Shown here: piece by piece, positions 1-6,556 of the stretch
Layout: every line of letters starts with the position of its first letter
Numbering within the stretch: position 1 is the first letter of the stretch
Source of the DNA: a bacterium
Lineage (GTDB): Bacteria > Pseudomonadota > Gammaproteobacteria > Burkholderiales > Thiobacteraceae
Direction of reading: 5' to 3'
DNA: 6,556 nt
Assembly: GCA_027438535.1 (NCBI GenBank)
Contig: DAIAMA010000072.1
Coordinates: 1-6,556 of the forward strand
The notes under the pieces: model-generated
Database searches by the model: none
What the model saw: the letters and a program-made list of their open reading frames with translations, nothing else
What the model was told of the DNA's origin: nothing
Translations under genes and position numbers: made by a program

Positions 1-472
1 CCCGCTTCAAGCTTTCCGCCAGCATCGGCACGGTATCGTACTCGGCCAGCCGCGCCGGATCGATCCACTCGAAATCGGCATGCTCCCAATCGATATTGAC
101 CTGGATCGGCTGTTGCAACACCACAAGCATCGGGTGAACGCGCCAAATCTTATCGATCTGCGTATCCTGAAACTCGTAGGGCTCGCCCAAGGAAAAGCGG
201 GCGACATCTTGCGGCTGGATACCCAGCTCTTCTTTCAATTCTTGCAACGCTTTTTCTTGCAGCGGCTTCACCTCATCCAAATAGCCCGCCACGGCGCACC
301 ATTTGCCCTGGTAAGCGCGCACTTTGCAACTGCGTTTGAGCAGCAAAATTTTTCCTTGGTATGTGACGAAACAAATCAGCACCGGCGCTTTATCCGCATG
401 CGTGTAGTCGATGCGCCCGTCGGGCAAACGCGGCAGATGCGCGAAATCCTTGAGGATGGCGGCGATGTCCAT
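1..472 (-). CDS. Nudix family hydrolase, 3' end cut by the window edge
   Basis: Nudix hydrolases cleave nucleoside diphosphates linked to another group, using a metal held by the Nudix box; the substrate here is unknown. The ATG reads [10 protein letters not shown] and 157 codons lie in the window before the left edge. A beta-strand stretch (VLICFVTYQGKILLLKR, residues 31-47) leads into a Nudix box at residues 63-85. The box keeps the helix glutamates E78, E81 and E82 plus G63 and G84, but the usual early glutamate is K69 and the usual arginine is Q77. The later segment ending in DWEHADFEWIDPARL is typical of MutT-like folds. The start codon overlaps the ubiA stop by one base (TAATG) and no Shine-Dalgarno sequence precedes it, so translation is probably coupled to ubiA. 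The fold assignment is firm. Catalysis is likely but not certain given the altered box. Confidence 0.85.
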   Translation of the reverse strand, partial: MDIAAILKDFAHLPRLPDGRIDYTHADKAPVLICFVTYQGKILLLKRSCKVRAYQGKWCAVAGYLDEVKPLQEKALQELKEELGIQPQDVARFSLGEPYEFQDTQIDKIWRVHPMLVVLQQPIQVNIDWEHADFEWIDPARLAEYDTVPMLAESLKR

Positions 473-1338
473 TAACGGCGCAAGAGAAAGTCGAGTGCGA
501 TACCGGCAAAAATCGCGGCGCCTACCCAATTATTGTGCAGGAAAGCCTTAAAGCAGCGTTCCCGATCGCGGTTTCTTATCAAGCTAAAGTGGTAGGCCAT
601 CAACCCGGCCGCCAGCACCAGGCCGAGATAATATGGCCAGCGTAAACGCGCGGCCACACCCACCCAGGCCAAGATGGCCAACATGATGCCGTAGCACGCC
701 ATCACCGCCGCCACGTCGTATTTGCCGAAAGTCAGAGCGGAGGTCTTGATGCCGATTTTCATGTCGTCCTCGCGGTCCACCATGGCGTACTGCGTATCGT
801 AAGCAATCGCCCAAAACACATTGGCGCCAAGCAGCATCCAAGCGATAGGCGGCACGAACCCGATCTGCGCGGCATAAGCCATGGGGATGCCGAAACCGAA
901 CGCGACACCGAGATACGCTTGCGGCAGGGCAAAGAACCGTTTGGTGAACGGGTAAGTCGCGGCCAAGACCAGCGCCACGACGGACAACATGAGCGTCAGC
1001 CGATTCAGTGGCAGGATCATCAGGAACGCCAGCAGCGCCAAGGTCGCGGCCAAGGCCAGCGCTTCCTCCTTGCTCACTAGGCCGGCAGCCAGCGGCCGGT
1101 TTTGGGTGCGCGCGACATGCGGGTCGATGTCGCGGTCCACATAATCGTTGATGACGCAGCCCGCCGAACGCATCAGCACCGTGCCCAGCACGAAGATCCA
1201 TACGATCACCCAATTTGGCTGGCCGGCGGTGGACAGCCACAAGCCCCATAAAGTCGGCCACAGCAAGAGCAAAATACCGATGGGCTTATCCAGCCGCATC
1301 AGCTTTTCATAAACGTTCAGTCGATCAAGGAGTGTCAT
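472..1338 (-). CDS. ubiA: 4-hydroxybenzoate polyprenyltransferase UbiA
   Basis: This inner-membrane enzyme attaches a polyprenyl chain to 4-hydroxybenzoate, an early step in ubiquinone synthesis. The 288-residue product is close to the roughly 290 residues usual for the family and is dominated by hydrophobic helices. Both aspartate-rich prenyl-diphosphate/Mg sites are intact: N64-D65-x2-D68-x3-D72 followed by the RTQNRPLA segment, and [13 protein letters not shown] at residues 180-192. These are hallmarks of UbiA rather than of the heme O or chlorophyll branches of the superfamily. The ATG at 1338 gives the typical start [23 protein letters not shown] at 1350 would add four residues. Neither start has a convincing Shine-Dalgarno sequence. 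It lies 51 bases after the c-di-GMP gene on the same strand and overlaps the Nudix gene by one base. No terminator or clear promoter is visible in the 51-base gap, so co-transcription is plausible. Confidence 0.95.
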   Translation of the reverse strand: MTLLDRLNVYEKLMRLDKPIGILLLLWPTLWGLWLSTAGQPNWVIVWIFVLGTVLMRSAGCVINDYVDRDIDPHVARTQNRPLAAGLVSKEEALALAATLALLAFLMILPLNRLTLMLSVVALVLAATYPFTKRFFALPQAYLGVAFGFGIPMAYAAQIGFVPPIAWMLLGANVFWAIAYDTQYAMVDREDDMKIGIKTSALTFGKYDVAAVMACYGIMLAILAWVGVAARLRWPYYLGLVLAAGLMAYHFSLIRNRDRERCFKAFLHNNWVGAAIFAGIALDFLLRR

Positions 1339-1389
1339 GGCGCACGTCAAAATCCAAATTGCATATTGTGTGCTGGCGCAAGCGCAGGG

Positions 1390-4080
1390 TCAACCGGAAA
1401 CCAGCGGCATGCCGGCGACGAGCTTAGCGATCATATCCGCACCCGGCAACGGGCGGCTGAAATAATACCCCTGGAGCTCGTCGCAACCGCGCTCGCGCAA
1501 AAAATTCAATTGCTCTTCGGTTTCCACCCCTTCCGCCACCACGGTGGTGTCGAGGCTATGCGCCATGGCGATAATGGCGGTAACGATGGCCGCGTCATCG
1601 GGGTCGGTGGCGATATCGCGCACAAAGCTGCGGTCGATCTTGATCTTGTCCAAGGGGAAGCGCTTGAGATAACTCAAGCTCGAGTAGCCGGTACCAAAGT
1701 CATCGACCGAAATCTGCATGCCCATACCGCTTAAAGTCCGTAATGTGCGCACGGTATCTTCCGGCCGCTCCATGAGCAGCGACTCGGTGATCTCGACGCC
1801 GAGGTGTTCTGGCGACACACCGGTTTCTTGCAGTATGCGCCCCACGATGGCGACTAGGTTTTTTTGCGCAAACTGGCGCGCCGAGATGTTGACGACCATG
1901 CGCGGCGCGGTAATGCCTTGATCCAGCCAGCGCCGCCGTTCCTGACACGCGGAGCGAATTACCCATTCGCCGATGGGCACGATAAGCCCGGTTTCTTCCG
2001 CCACGGGAATGAAGCGATCCGGTCCGATTGCGATACCATCGGGCGACCAGCGCAGCAGCGCTTCGGCCGCACCGACCCGGCCGGTGGCCAGATTCACGAT
2101 GGGCTGATAGTGGAGCGAAAATTCATTACGCCCGAGCGCATGGCGCAACTTGTTTTCGATATTCAAGCGCTCTGCCGCGGCTTGATTCATCTGCGGCGTG
2201 AAAAATTGAAAATTGTTGCGCCCGATGGCCTTGGCGTAATACATCGCGGTGTCGGCGTTGCGCATCAGGATTTCCACATCCTGGCCGTCATCGGGATACA
2301 CCGATACGCCGATGCTGGCCGAGGAGTGCAGCTCCGCGCCATCGATCGAATAGGGCTCGGACAGCGCGCCGAGCATCTTCTGCGCGATGATGCCGATATC
2401 CTCGAAACGCTTGATATCGGGGAGCACGACGATAAATTCGTCGCCGCCTTGACGCGCCACGGTATCTTCCTCGCGCAGACAGCTGCGAATGCGCGCGGCG
2501 ACGGTTTGCAGCAGGCGGTCGCCCACATGATGGCCGAGGGAATCGTTGATGGTCTTAAAATGATCCAGATCGATGAACATCACGCCTACCCGCTGCCGCT
2601 TACGCCCCGCTTGCATCAAAGCCTGGCGCGCCCGGTCTTGCAGCAGATTACGGTTGGGCAAATCAGTGAGGTTATCGTGATTCGCGAGATGCGCGACACG
2701 CGCCTCGGCCACCTTGCGCTCGGCGATGTCGCGCATGGCGCCGATGAACAGATGCTCGCCTTCCAGCTTCACCTCGCCGACACGCAGCTCCATGGGGAAG
2801 GTTGCACCGTCGCTGCGGCGCCCGATCAACTCTCGCGATGATCCAATCGCGATTTTTTCCCCCGATTCCAAGTAATGCCGGAGATGCCGATCGTGCTGGC
2901 CGGCATAAGGCTCCGGCATCAGCATGGTAATGTTGTTGCCGACCAGATCTTCCGCACCGTAGCCGAACATGCGTTCGGCGGCGGGATTGACGGTACGAAT
3001 CAACCCATCGCTGGTCATGGAAATAATGCCCTCATCCACCCGATCGAGCACGGCCCGGATGCGCGCTTCGTTGCGCCGCAGTTTTTGGTTCAACTCGCGC
3101 GCATGTTCTTCGGAAACCACGACTTGCCGCAACAAGGGCATCACTTGCCAGCGCAGCAGCAAGGCGCCGGCGGCGATTAGGAGCAATAAAATCGGCAGCA
3201 CCCAGCCGGCTTGCTGTCGGATCGGCTGATATAACTCGGCGGCATCGACATGCAACACCGCGCCCAAGCCTAGCGTTCCTACCGGCATATACGCTACCGC
3301 GCCCTCGGCCCCCAATCCGTCAGAGTTAGTTAAAAACCCGGATTTCCCCGCTAAGGCCATATCCATCAGCGTGGCCCAGCCCTGCGCTTGACGCGGTACG
3401 TGGCGCATAACTTGCGGCATTTTGCGCGAGGGGAAACATTGCATCGTGGTTTCGTCCGCGGCCCCGCACAAAATCAATTCCGCCGAATCGCCCGGTGTTT
3501 TCAACTCCGTGAGCATGCTTAATAATTCCGGCATGCGCTTCACCGCGACCAAGGCGCCTAATAGGCGTCCCGCTTTAAAAATATCGACTTTCGTAGTTAC
3601 CACCAAGCCCCCGTCCCACGCCAAATGCGTGCGATAGGGGAAATTGAGCGCAACGCTCAGTTCCGGGGACATCTCGAGCGGCCCGGCACGCGCCACTTCG
3701 CGTCCGGTATGGTCATATAGCCCCAATGCGGTGAAGTCGGTAATCAAAAAAGAACGTAGCGCGACATCCAGCCTGTGTCCATGCCGGCTTTGCGGATGCG
3801 CGCGCATTTTCTCCAACTGCTCTTGAATAAAGGGCTGCCGTGCCACGGCAACGGCATTAGCCACGTGGCGTCGCAGCTCGCGATCCAGCATGCGCGTGCG
3901 CGACTCCAAACTAAGCTGTACGCTGCGGCTAAGGTAGGTTTCAGCCTGCTGACGCATCACGCCGTAGACCGACAAGCCGGCTACCATGGTTAAAGTGACG
4001 AGAATCGCGCCGCCAATCAGGCTAATACGCTTCTCGTCCCGGTTTCGAAATAGCATTCTAGTAATCCGTGATTCTTCCAT
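1390..4080 (-). CDS. Membrane Cache-PAS-GGDEF-EAL cyclic-di-GMP signalling protein
   Basis: Predicted to make and/or degrade the second messenger c-di-GMP in response to periplasmic and cytoplasmic signals. It has 896 residues. Transmembrane helices lie at about 19-41 and 292-311 and enclose a roughly 250-residue periplasmic region. That region's end (AVAYMPVGTLGLGAVLHVDA) resembles a double-Cache sensor, and it holds two cysteines, C205 and C215. A short helical linker leads to a PAS domain (about 338-462), a GGDEF domain (about 463-630) and an EAL domain (about 640-890). The GGDEF motif is intact (545-549), with an inhibitory RxxD site at R536-D539 exactly five residues before it. The EAL active site looks complete: E673, N731, E763, D793-D794, K814, E850 and Q870. 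Both enzyme halves may therefore be active. The PAS carries H396 and R416 at FixL-like spacing, so heme is possible. The ATG at 4080 is taken as start. Ribosome-binding sequence is weak, and M9 is an alternative. Confidence 0.95.
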   Translation of the reverse strand: MEESRITRMLFRNRDEKRISLIGGAILVTLTMVAGLSVYGVMRQQAETYLSRSVQLSLESRTRMLDRELRRHVANAVAVARQPFIQEQLEKMRAHPQSRHGHRLDVALRSFLITDFTALGLYDHTGREVARAGPLEMSPELSVALNFPYRTHLAWDGGLVVTTKVDIFKAGRLLGALVAVKRMPELLSMLTELKTPGDSAELILCGAADETTMQCFPSRKMPQVMRHVPRQAQGWATLMDMALAGKSGFLTNSDGLGAEGAVAYMPVGTLGLGAVLHVDAAELYQPIRQQAGWVLPILLLLIAAGALLLRWQVMPLLRQVVVSEEHARELNQKLRRNEARIRAVLDRVDEGIISMTSDGLIRTVNPAAERMFGYGAEDLVGNNITMLMPEPYAGQHDRHLRHYLESGEKIAIGSSRELIGRRSDGATFPMELRVGEVKLEGEHLFIGAMRDIAERKVAEARVAHLANHDNLTDLPNRNLLQDRARQALMQAGRKRQRVGVMFIDLDHFKTINDSLGHHVGDRLLQTVAARIRSCLREEDTVARQGGDEFIVVLPDIKRFEDIGIIAQKMLGALSEPYSIDGAELHSSASIGVSVYPDDGQDVEILMRNADTAMYYAKAIGRNNFQFFTPQMNQAAAERLNIENKLRHALGRNEFSLHYQPIVNLATGRVGAAEALLRWSPDGIAIGPDRFIPVAEETGLIVPIGEWVIRSACQERRRWLDQGITAPRMVVNISARQFAQKNLVAIVGRILQETGVSPEHLGVEITESLLMERPEDTVRTLRTLSGMGMQISVDDFGTGYSSLSYLKRFPLDKIKIDRSFVRDIATDPDDAAIVTAIIAMAHSLDTTVVAEGVETEEQLNFLRERGCDELQGYYFSRPLPGADMIAKLVAGMPLVSG

Positions 4081-4156
4081 GGCTTATCGTCGTGCCGGGA
4101 GGCATCTTTAGATCGCTAAGCGCCAGAATTTCTTGCTAAAATCACATTTTCCCGCC
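4081..4156. promoter_or_regulatory. Divergent intergenic region between the c-di-GMP gene and trmB
   Basis: These 76 bases separate two divergently transcribed genes, so promoters for both should lie here or just inside the genes. The half near trmB is AT-rich. No convincing -35/-10 pair is visible for the minus-strand gene, and I see no clear operator palindrome. The location is certain, but the internal elements are not resolved. Confidence 0.6.
4134..4142 (+). promoter_or_regulatory. Possible extended -10 promoter element for trmB
   Basis: TGCTAAAAT matches the extended -10 pattern TGnTATAAT except for one base in the hexamer. No good -35 lies 16-18 bases upstream, which is tolerable for extended -10 promoters. 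Transcription would start near 4149-4150, leaving only about seven leader bases before the trmB ATG. That would fit the absence of a Shine-Dalgarno sequence. It is a motif match only. Confidence 0.3.
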
Positions 4157-4852
4157 ATGACTTCCCCCACCCACCCACTGCACCGCCCCATACGCAGCTA
4201 CGTCCTGCGCCAAGGCCGTATCTCGCACGCCCAGCAACGCGCCTATGATGCTTTGCTGCCGCTATTCGCCCTCCCCTATCAGGCGTCCCCGATCGACTTC
4301 GGCCCAATATTCAAGCGTGATGCCCCCCGAGTGTTGGAAATCGGTTTCGGTATGGGCGAAAGTACGGCCGCGATCGCGGCCAGCCATCCGGAAACGGACT
4401 TTATCGGCGTGGAAGTGCATACCCCGGGAGTCGGCAGCCTGCTCAAGCAAATCGGCGAACGCGATTTGAAAAACGTGCGCATCATTCAGCATGATGCAGT
4501 AGAGGTACTGCGCCACATGATTGCGGAAAACACGCTCTCCGGCATACACCTGTTCTTCCCCGATCCATGGCCGAAGCTGCGCCATCACAAGCGGCGCCTG
4601 ATCCAAGCGGAATTCACGCACTTACTCGCCAGCCGCCTGCGGCCGGGCGGCTATCTTCACGCCGCTACCGATTGGGAACCCTACGCCGAGCACATGCTCG
4701 CCACGCTCGGGCATGAAGCGCTGCTGGAAAACACCGTTGGCGGCTATGCTCCGCGCCCCGCCTATCGCCCGCTCACTAAATTCGAACAGCGCGGCCTGAA
4801 ACTTGGGCACGGAGTGTGGGACATCGTGTTCAAGAAGCGTGGTCAGCCTTGA
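4157..4852 (+). CDS. trmB: tRNA (guanine-N7-)-methyltransferase TrmB
   Basis: This cytosolic enzyme uses S-adenosylmethionine to methylate N7 of G46 in the variable loop of many tRNAs. From the ATG at 4157 it has 231 residues, close to the family's usual length of about 240, and begins with the characteristic [18 protein letters not shown]. The SAM-binding motif EIGFGMGES starts at residue 61, followed by the acidic position in FIGVEVH (E86) and D113 in the HDAVEVL segment. The family signature [13 protein letters not shown] lies at 135-147 and the C-terminal TKFEQRG at 207-213. A TTG at 4133 would extend the protein by eight poorly typical residues, so the ATG is preferred. There is no visible Shine-Dalgarno sequence. 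It is divergent from the c-di-GMP gene. Its downstream neighbour is a tRNA-Phe gene carrying G46, a plausible substrate. Confidence 0.96.
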   Translation: MTSPTHPLHRPIRSYVLRQGRISHAQQRAYDALLPLFALPYQASPIDFGPIFKRDAPRVLEIGFGMGESTAAIAASHPETDFIGVEVHTPGVGSLLKQIGERDLKNVRIIQHDAVEVLRHMIAENTLSGIHLFFPDPWPKLRHHKRRLIQAEFTHLLASRLRPGGYLHAATDWEPYAEHMLATLGHEALLENTVGGYAPRPAYRPLTKFEQRGLKLGHGVWDIVFKKRGQP

Positions 4853-4856
4853 CGCT

Positions 4857-4887
4857 AAAGCCCTTTTCGGGTGTAATGCCGGGCTTT
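4857..4887 (+). terminator. Candidate weak terminator or hairpin after trmB
   Basis: AAAGCCC at 4857-4863 and GGGCTTT at 4881-4887 can form a perfect 7-bp stem with a 17-base loop, starting four bases after the trmB stop. The only U-run is the TTT inside the stem, so any intrinsic termination would be weak. The symmetrical arms could act on either strand. Two alternative smaller hairpins overlap it: CCC/GGG at 4861-4871, and CCGGG/CCCGG around a CTTT loop at 4879-4892. The remainder of the gap up to the tRNA holds an AT-rich stretch around 4901-4913 that could be a tRNA promoter -10 region, but no matching -35 is visible. Confidence 0.35.
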
Positions 4888-4929
4888 CCCGGATGTGCCG
4901 AGATATTAAAAAACCCCAGCAACGGGTAT

Positions 4930-5005
<76 letters not shown>

Positions 5006-5069
5006 AATTCCCCTCCTTCCGCTAATTTATGCCCTCTGCGGGAAACCCTGTAAAATTACGATATTGCTA

Positions 5070-5092
5070 AAGGAGCCCGGATCGGGTTCCTT
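5070..5092 (+). promoter_or_regulatory. Ten-base-pair hairpin in the tRNA-Phe to hemA intergenic region
   Basis: Arms 5070-5079 (AAGGAGCCCG) and 5083-5092 (CGGGTTCCTT) pair over 10 bp with one G-U pair and a GAT loop. The 5' arm contains nearly all of AAAGGAG (5069-5075), a seven-base match to the 16S anti-Shine-Dalgarno sequence, but it lies about 35 bases before the hemA ATG. A weaker competing helix is possible between GGAAACCC (5041-5048) and GGGTTCC (5084-5090) with one bulged base. The hairpin could be a poor terminator for the tRNA (no U-run follows, only TTCCTTAACCTTATT), a hemA leader control element, or a DNA operator palindrome. The rest of the 104-base gap holds only a weak -10-like TAAAAT at 5051-5056. 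Confidence 0.5.
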
Positions 5093-5109
5093 AACCTTAT
5101 TGGCCACAC

Positions 5110-6360
5110 ATGCAGCTTTTTGCCTTCGGCATCAATCATCAGACAGCGCCGCTTGATATTCGCGAGCAGGTGGCGTTTCCGGCTGAGCGTTTAGAACCGG
5201 CGCTGCACGATTTAGCCGCGCATAAGACGGTCACCGAGGCGGCGATTCTTTCCACCTGCAACCGTACCGAGATTTATTGCAATACCCGGGAGCCGGCGCA
5301 AGCGATCGACTGGCTTGCCGACTTCCATCAGTTGCAGCGCGACGCTATCGCGCCATATCTCTATTCTTTCCCGCAAGAACAGGCGGTGAAACATGCGTTC
5401 CGCGTTGCCAGCGGGCTGGATTCGATGGTGTTGGGCGAGCCGCAAATTTTGGGGCAGATGAAGCAGGCGGTGAAAACCGCGGAATCGGCCGGCACGCTGG
5501 GCACCTTGCTGCACAAGCTGTTTCAACGCACTTTCTCGGTCGCGAAGGAAGTGCGTAGCACCACCGACATCGGCGCGAATTCGGTTTCGATGGCCGCCGC
5601 CGCGGTGCGCCTGGCGCAGCGTATTTTTCCCAGTATCCAGGAGCAATCGGTGCTGTTCATCGGGGCGGGCGAGATGATCGAACTTTGCCTCGACCACTTC
5701 AGCGCGCAACACCCGCGCCACATCACCATCGCCAACCGCACCCTGGAGCGTGCGCATGTGCTGGCGCGCCGGGTGAATGCAAACTCGGTTACCTTGAACG
5801 AGTTGCCCGAGGTGTTGGCGCGGCACGATATCGTCATCAGTTGCACCGCCTCACCCTTGCCGATTTTGGGCAAAGGCATGGTCGAGCGCGCGATCAAGGC
5901 GCGCAAGCACCGCCCGATGTTCATGGTCGATCTCGCGGTGCCGCGCGATATCGAGCCGGAGGTGGCCCAGCTCAACGATGTCTTTCTGTACGCGGTGGAC
6001 GATCTGGCCGAGGTGGTGCAGCAAGGCATGGATAGCCGCCAAGCCGCGGCGACGCAAGCCGAAAGCATTATCGAAACGCGCGTGCATAATTTCATGGAAT
6101 GGGTACACGCACGCGAAACCGTGCCCACTATCCGCGCTTTGCGCGATCATGCGGAGCGGCAGCGGCGCCAAGAATTGGAGCGCGCGCTGAAACAACTCGC
6201 GCGCGGCGAAGATCCGGAAAAGGTCATGGATTATTTATCCCACGCGCTCACCAACAAACTCATGCATGCGCCCACGCACGCTCTCAGCAACGCCGCGCAA
6301 GACGAGCGCGAATCGCTGGAAACCTGGCTGCGCCGCCTTTACCACCTGCGCCAAGAATGA
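5110..6360 (+). CDS. hemA: Glutamyl-tRNA reductase HemA
   Basis: HemA reduces glutamyl-tRNA(Glu) with NADPH to glutamate-1-semialdehyde, the committed step of C5-pathway heme and tetrapyrrole synthesis in the cytosol. The 416 residues match the family's usual length of about 418. The catalytic domain has [13 protein letters not shown] near the N terminus and catalytic C50 in [29 protein letters not shown] (101-120) is the conserved substrate-site segment. The NADPH-binding domain has GAGEM at 185-189, ANRT at 208-211 and [16 protein letters not shown] at 271-286. A long helical C-terminal dimerisation domain follows. The ATG at 5110 is the only sensible start: an in-frame TAA lies at 5092-5094 and the conserved N terminus begins at once. 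There is no Shine-Dalgarno sequence at normal spacing. It follows tRNA-Phe and overlaps prfA by four bases. Confidence 0.98.
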   Translation: MQLFAFGINHQTAPLDIREQVAFPAERLEPALHDLAAHKTVTEAAILSTCNRTEIYCNTREPAQAIDWLADFHQLQRDAIAPYLYSFPQEQAVKHAFRVASGLDSMVLGEPQILGQMKQAVKTAESAGTLGTLLHKLFQRTFSVAKEVRSTTDIGANSVSMAAAAVRLAQRIFPSIQEQSVLFIGAGEMIELCLDHFSAQHPRHITIANRTLERAHVLARRVNANSVTLNELPEVLARHDIVISCTASPLPILGKGMVERAIKARKHRPMFMVDLAVPRDIEPEVAQLNDVFLYAVDDLAEVVQQGMDSRQAAATQAESIIETRVHNFMEWVHARETVPTIRALRDHAERQRRQELERALKQLARGEDPEKVMDYLSHALTNKLMHAPTHALSNAAQDERESLETWLRRLYHLRQE

Positions 6361-6556
6361 AACCCGCACTGACCGCCAAGCTCATCCAGTTAAGTCAGCG
6401 TCTGGAAGAGCTCAATAGGCTGTTGAGCGCCGAAGACATCACCCGCGATCTCGACAACTACCGCAAACTCACGCGCGAGCATGCGGAAATCATCCCCGTG
6501 GTGGAATTGTTCCACGCCTACCGCCAAGCCGAACAAGACATCGTGACGGCGAAAGA
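6357..6556 (+). CDS. prfA: Peptide chain release factor 1, N-terminal part, cut by the window edge
   Basis: RF1 recognises UAA and UAG stop codons in the ribosomal A site and triggers release of the finished protein. Sixty-six codons are visible, starting [20 protein letters not shown] and continuing as the charged helical domain 1 ([20 protein letters not shown]), typical of RF1. The PxT stop-codon recognition motif and the GGQ hydrolysis motif lie in later parts of the protein, beyond the window. The start ATG overlaps the hemA stop in an ATGA arrangement, implying coupled translation and co-transcription. hemA followed by prfA (and then the RF methylase prmC) is a well-known order in gamma- and betaproteobacteria, which supports RF1 over the related RF2. 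Confidence 0.93.
   Translation, partial: MKPALTAKLIQLSQRLEELNRLLSAEDITRDLDNYRKLTREHAEIIPVVELFHAYRQAEQDIVTAK

Noticed and set aside
80..475. 131-codon plus-strand frame opposite the Nudix gene
   Set aside because: It is antisense to a gene with clear Nudix-fold residues and has no ribosome-binding site or recognisable product.
1374..1388. Short inverted repeat GCGCAAGCGC between the c-di-GMP gene and ubiA, considered as a terminator
   Set aside because: It allows only a two-base loop or a mismatched stem, and no U-run follows on the minus strand.
1864..2841. 325-codon open frame on the plus strand, opposite the GGDEF and EAL domains
   Set aside because: It lies wholly antisense to a well-conserved gene and its translation has no recognisable domain. 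It is a by-product of GC-rich codon use on the other strand.
4111..4121. Eleven-base match GATCGCTAAGC, also present in reverse near 1422-1432
   Set aside because: A shared 11-mer is expected by chance several times in 6.5 kb on two strands, and the other copy is inside coding sequence.
5064..5071. TTGCTAAA shared with the trmB upstream region at 4133-4140, considered as a common promoter motif
   Set aside because: It is only eight bases, and at hemA it merges into the hairpin arm without a following T to complete a -10 hexamer.
5212..6128. Two long minus-strand frames opposite hemA (5212-5826 and 5523-6128)
   Set aside because: They are antisense shadows of the highly conserved hemA coding sequence, with low-complexity arginine- and alanine-rich translations.

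Overview
This is an ordinary-looking stretch of proteobacterial chromosome, moderately GC-rich. A betaproteobacterium is the best guess and a gammaproteobacterium is possible. The guess rests on the hemA-prfA junction, a C5-pathway HemA, a UbiA-type ubiquinone prenyltransferase, a proteobacterial tRNA-Phe with encoded CCA, and the look of the protein sequences. No database search was possible. No transposase, CRISPR array, phage gene, integration site or cargo island is visible.

Minus strand, 4080 down to 1: three genes are read in one direction. The first encodes an 896-residue membrane-anchored c-di-GMP protein (periplasmic Cache-like sensor, PAS, GGDEF, EAL). After 51 bases comes ubiA (4-hydroxybenzoate polyprenyltransferase), whose stop codon overlaps the start of a Nudix hydrolase gene that runs off the left edge. 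A 76-base divergent region (4081-4156) separates this block from the plus-strand genes.

Plus strand, 4157 to 6556: trmB (tRNA m7G46 methyltransferase), a tRNA-Phe(GAA) gene, then hemA (glutamyl-tRNA reductase, entry step of tetrapyrrole synthesis) with its stop overlapping the start of prfA (peptide chain release factor 1), which is cut by the right edge. The 104 bases between the tRNA and hemA hold a strong 10-bp hairpin that buries the only good Shine-Dalgarno-like sequence nearby.

Themes: tRNA and translation (trmB, tRNA-Phe, prfA, and hemA, which consumes glutamyl-tRNA), and respiratory cofactors (ubiA for ubiquinone, hemA for heme). The c-di-GMP protein's PAS domain has the histidine and arginine at the same spacing as in the heme oxygen sensor FixL. 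If it binds heme, this would be an oxygen- or redox-responsive c-di-GMP enzyme beside heme and quinone genes. That is the most interesting lead here, but it is inference. I do not see a new multi-gene system.
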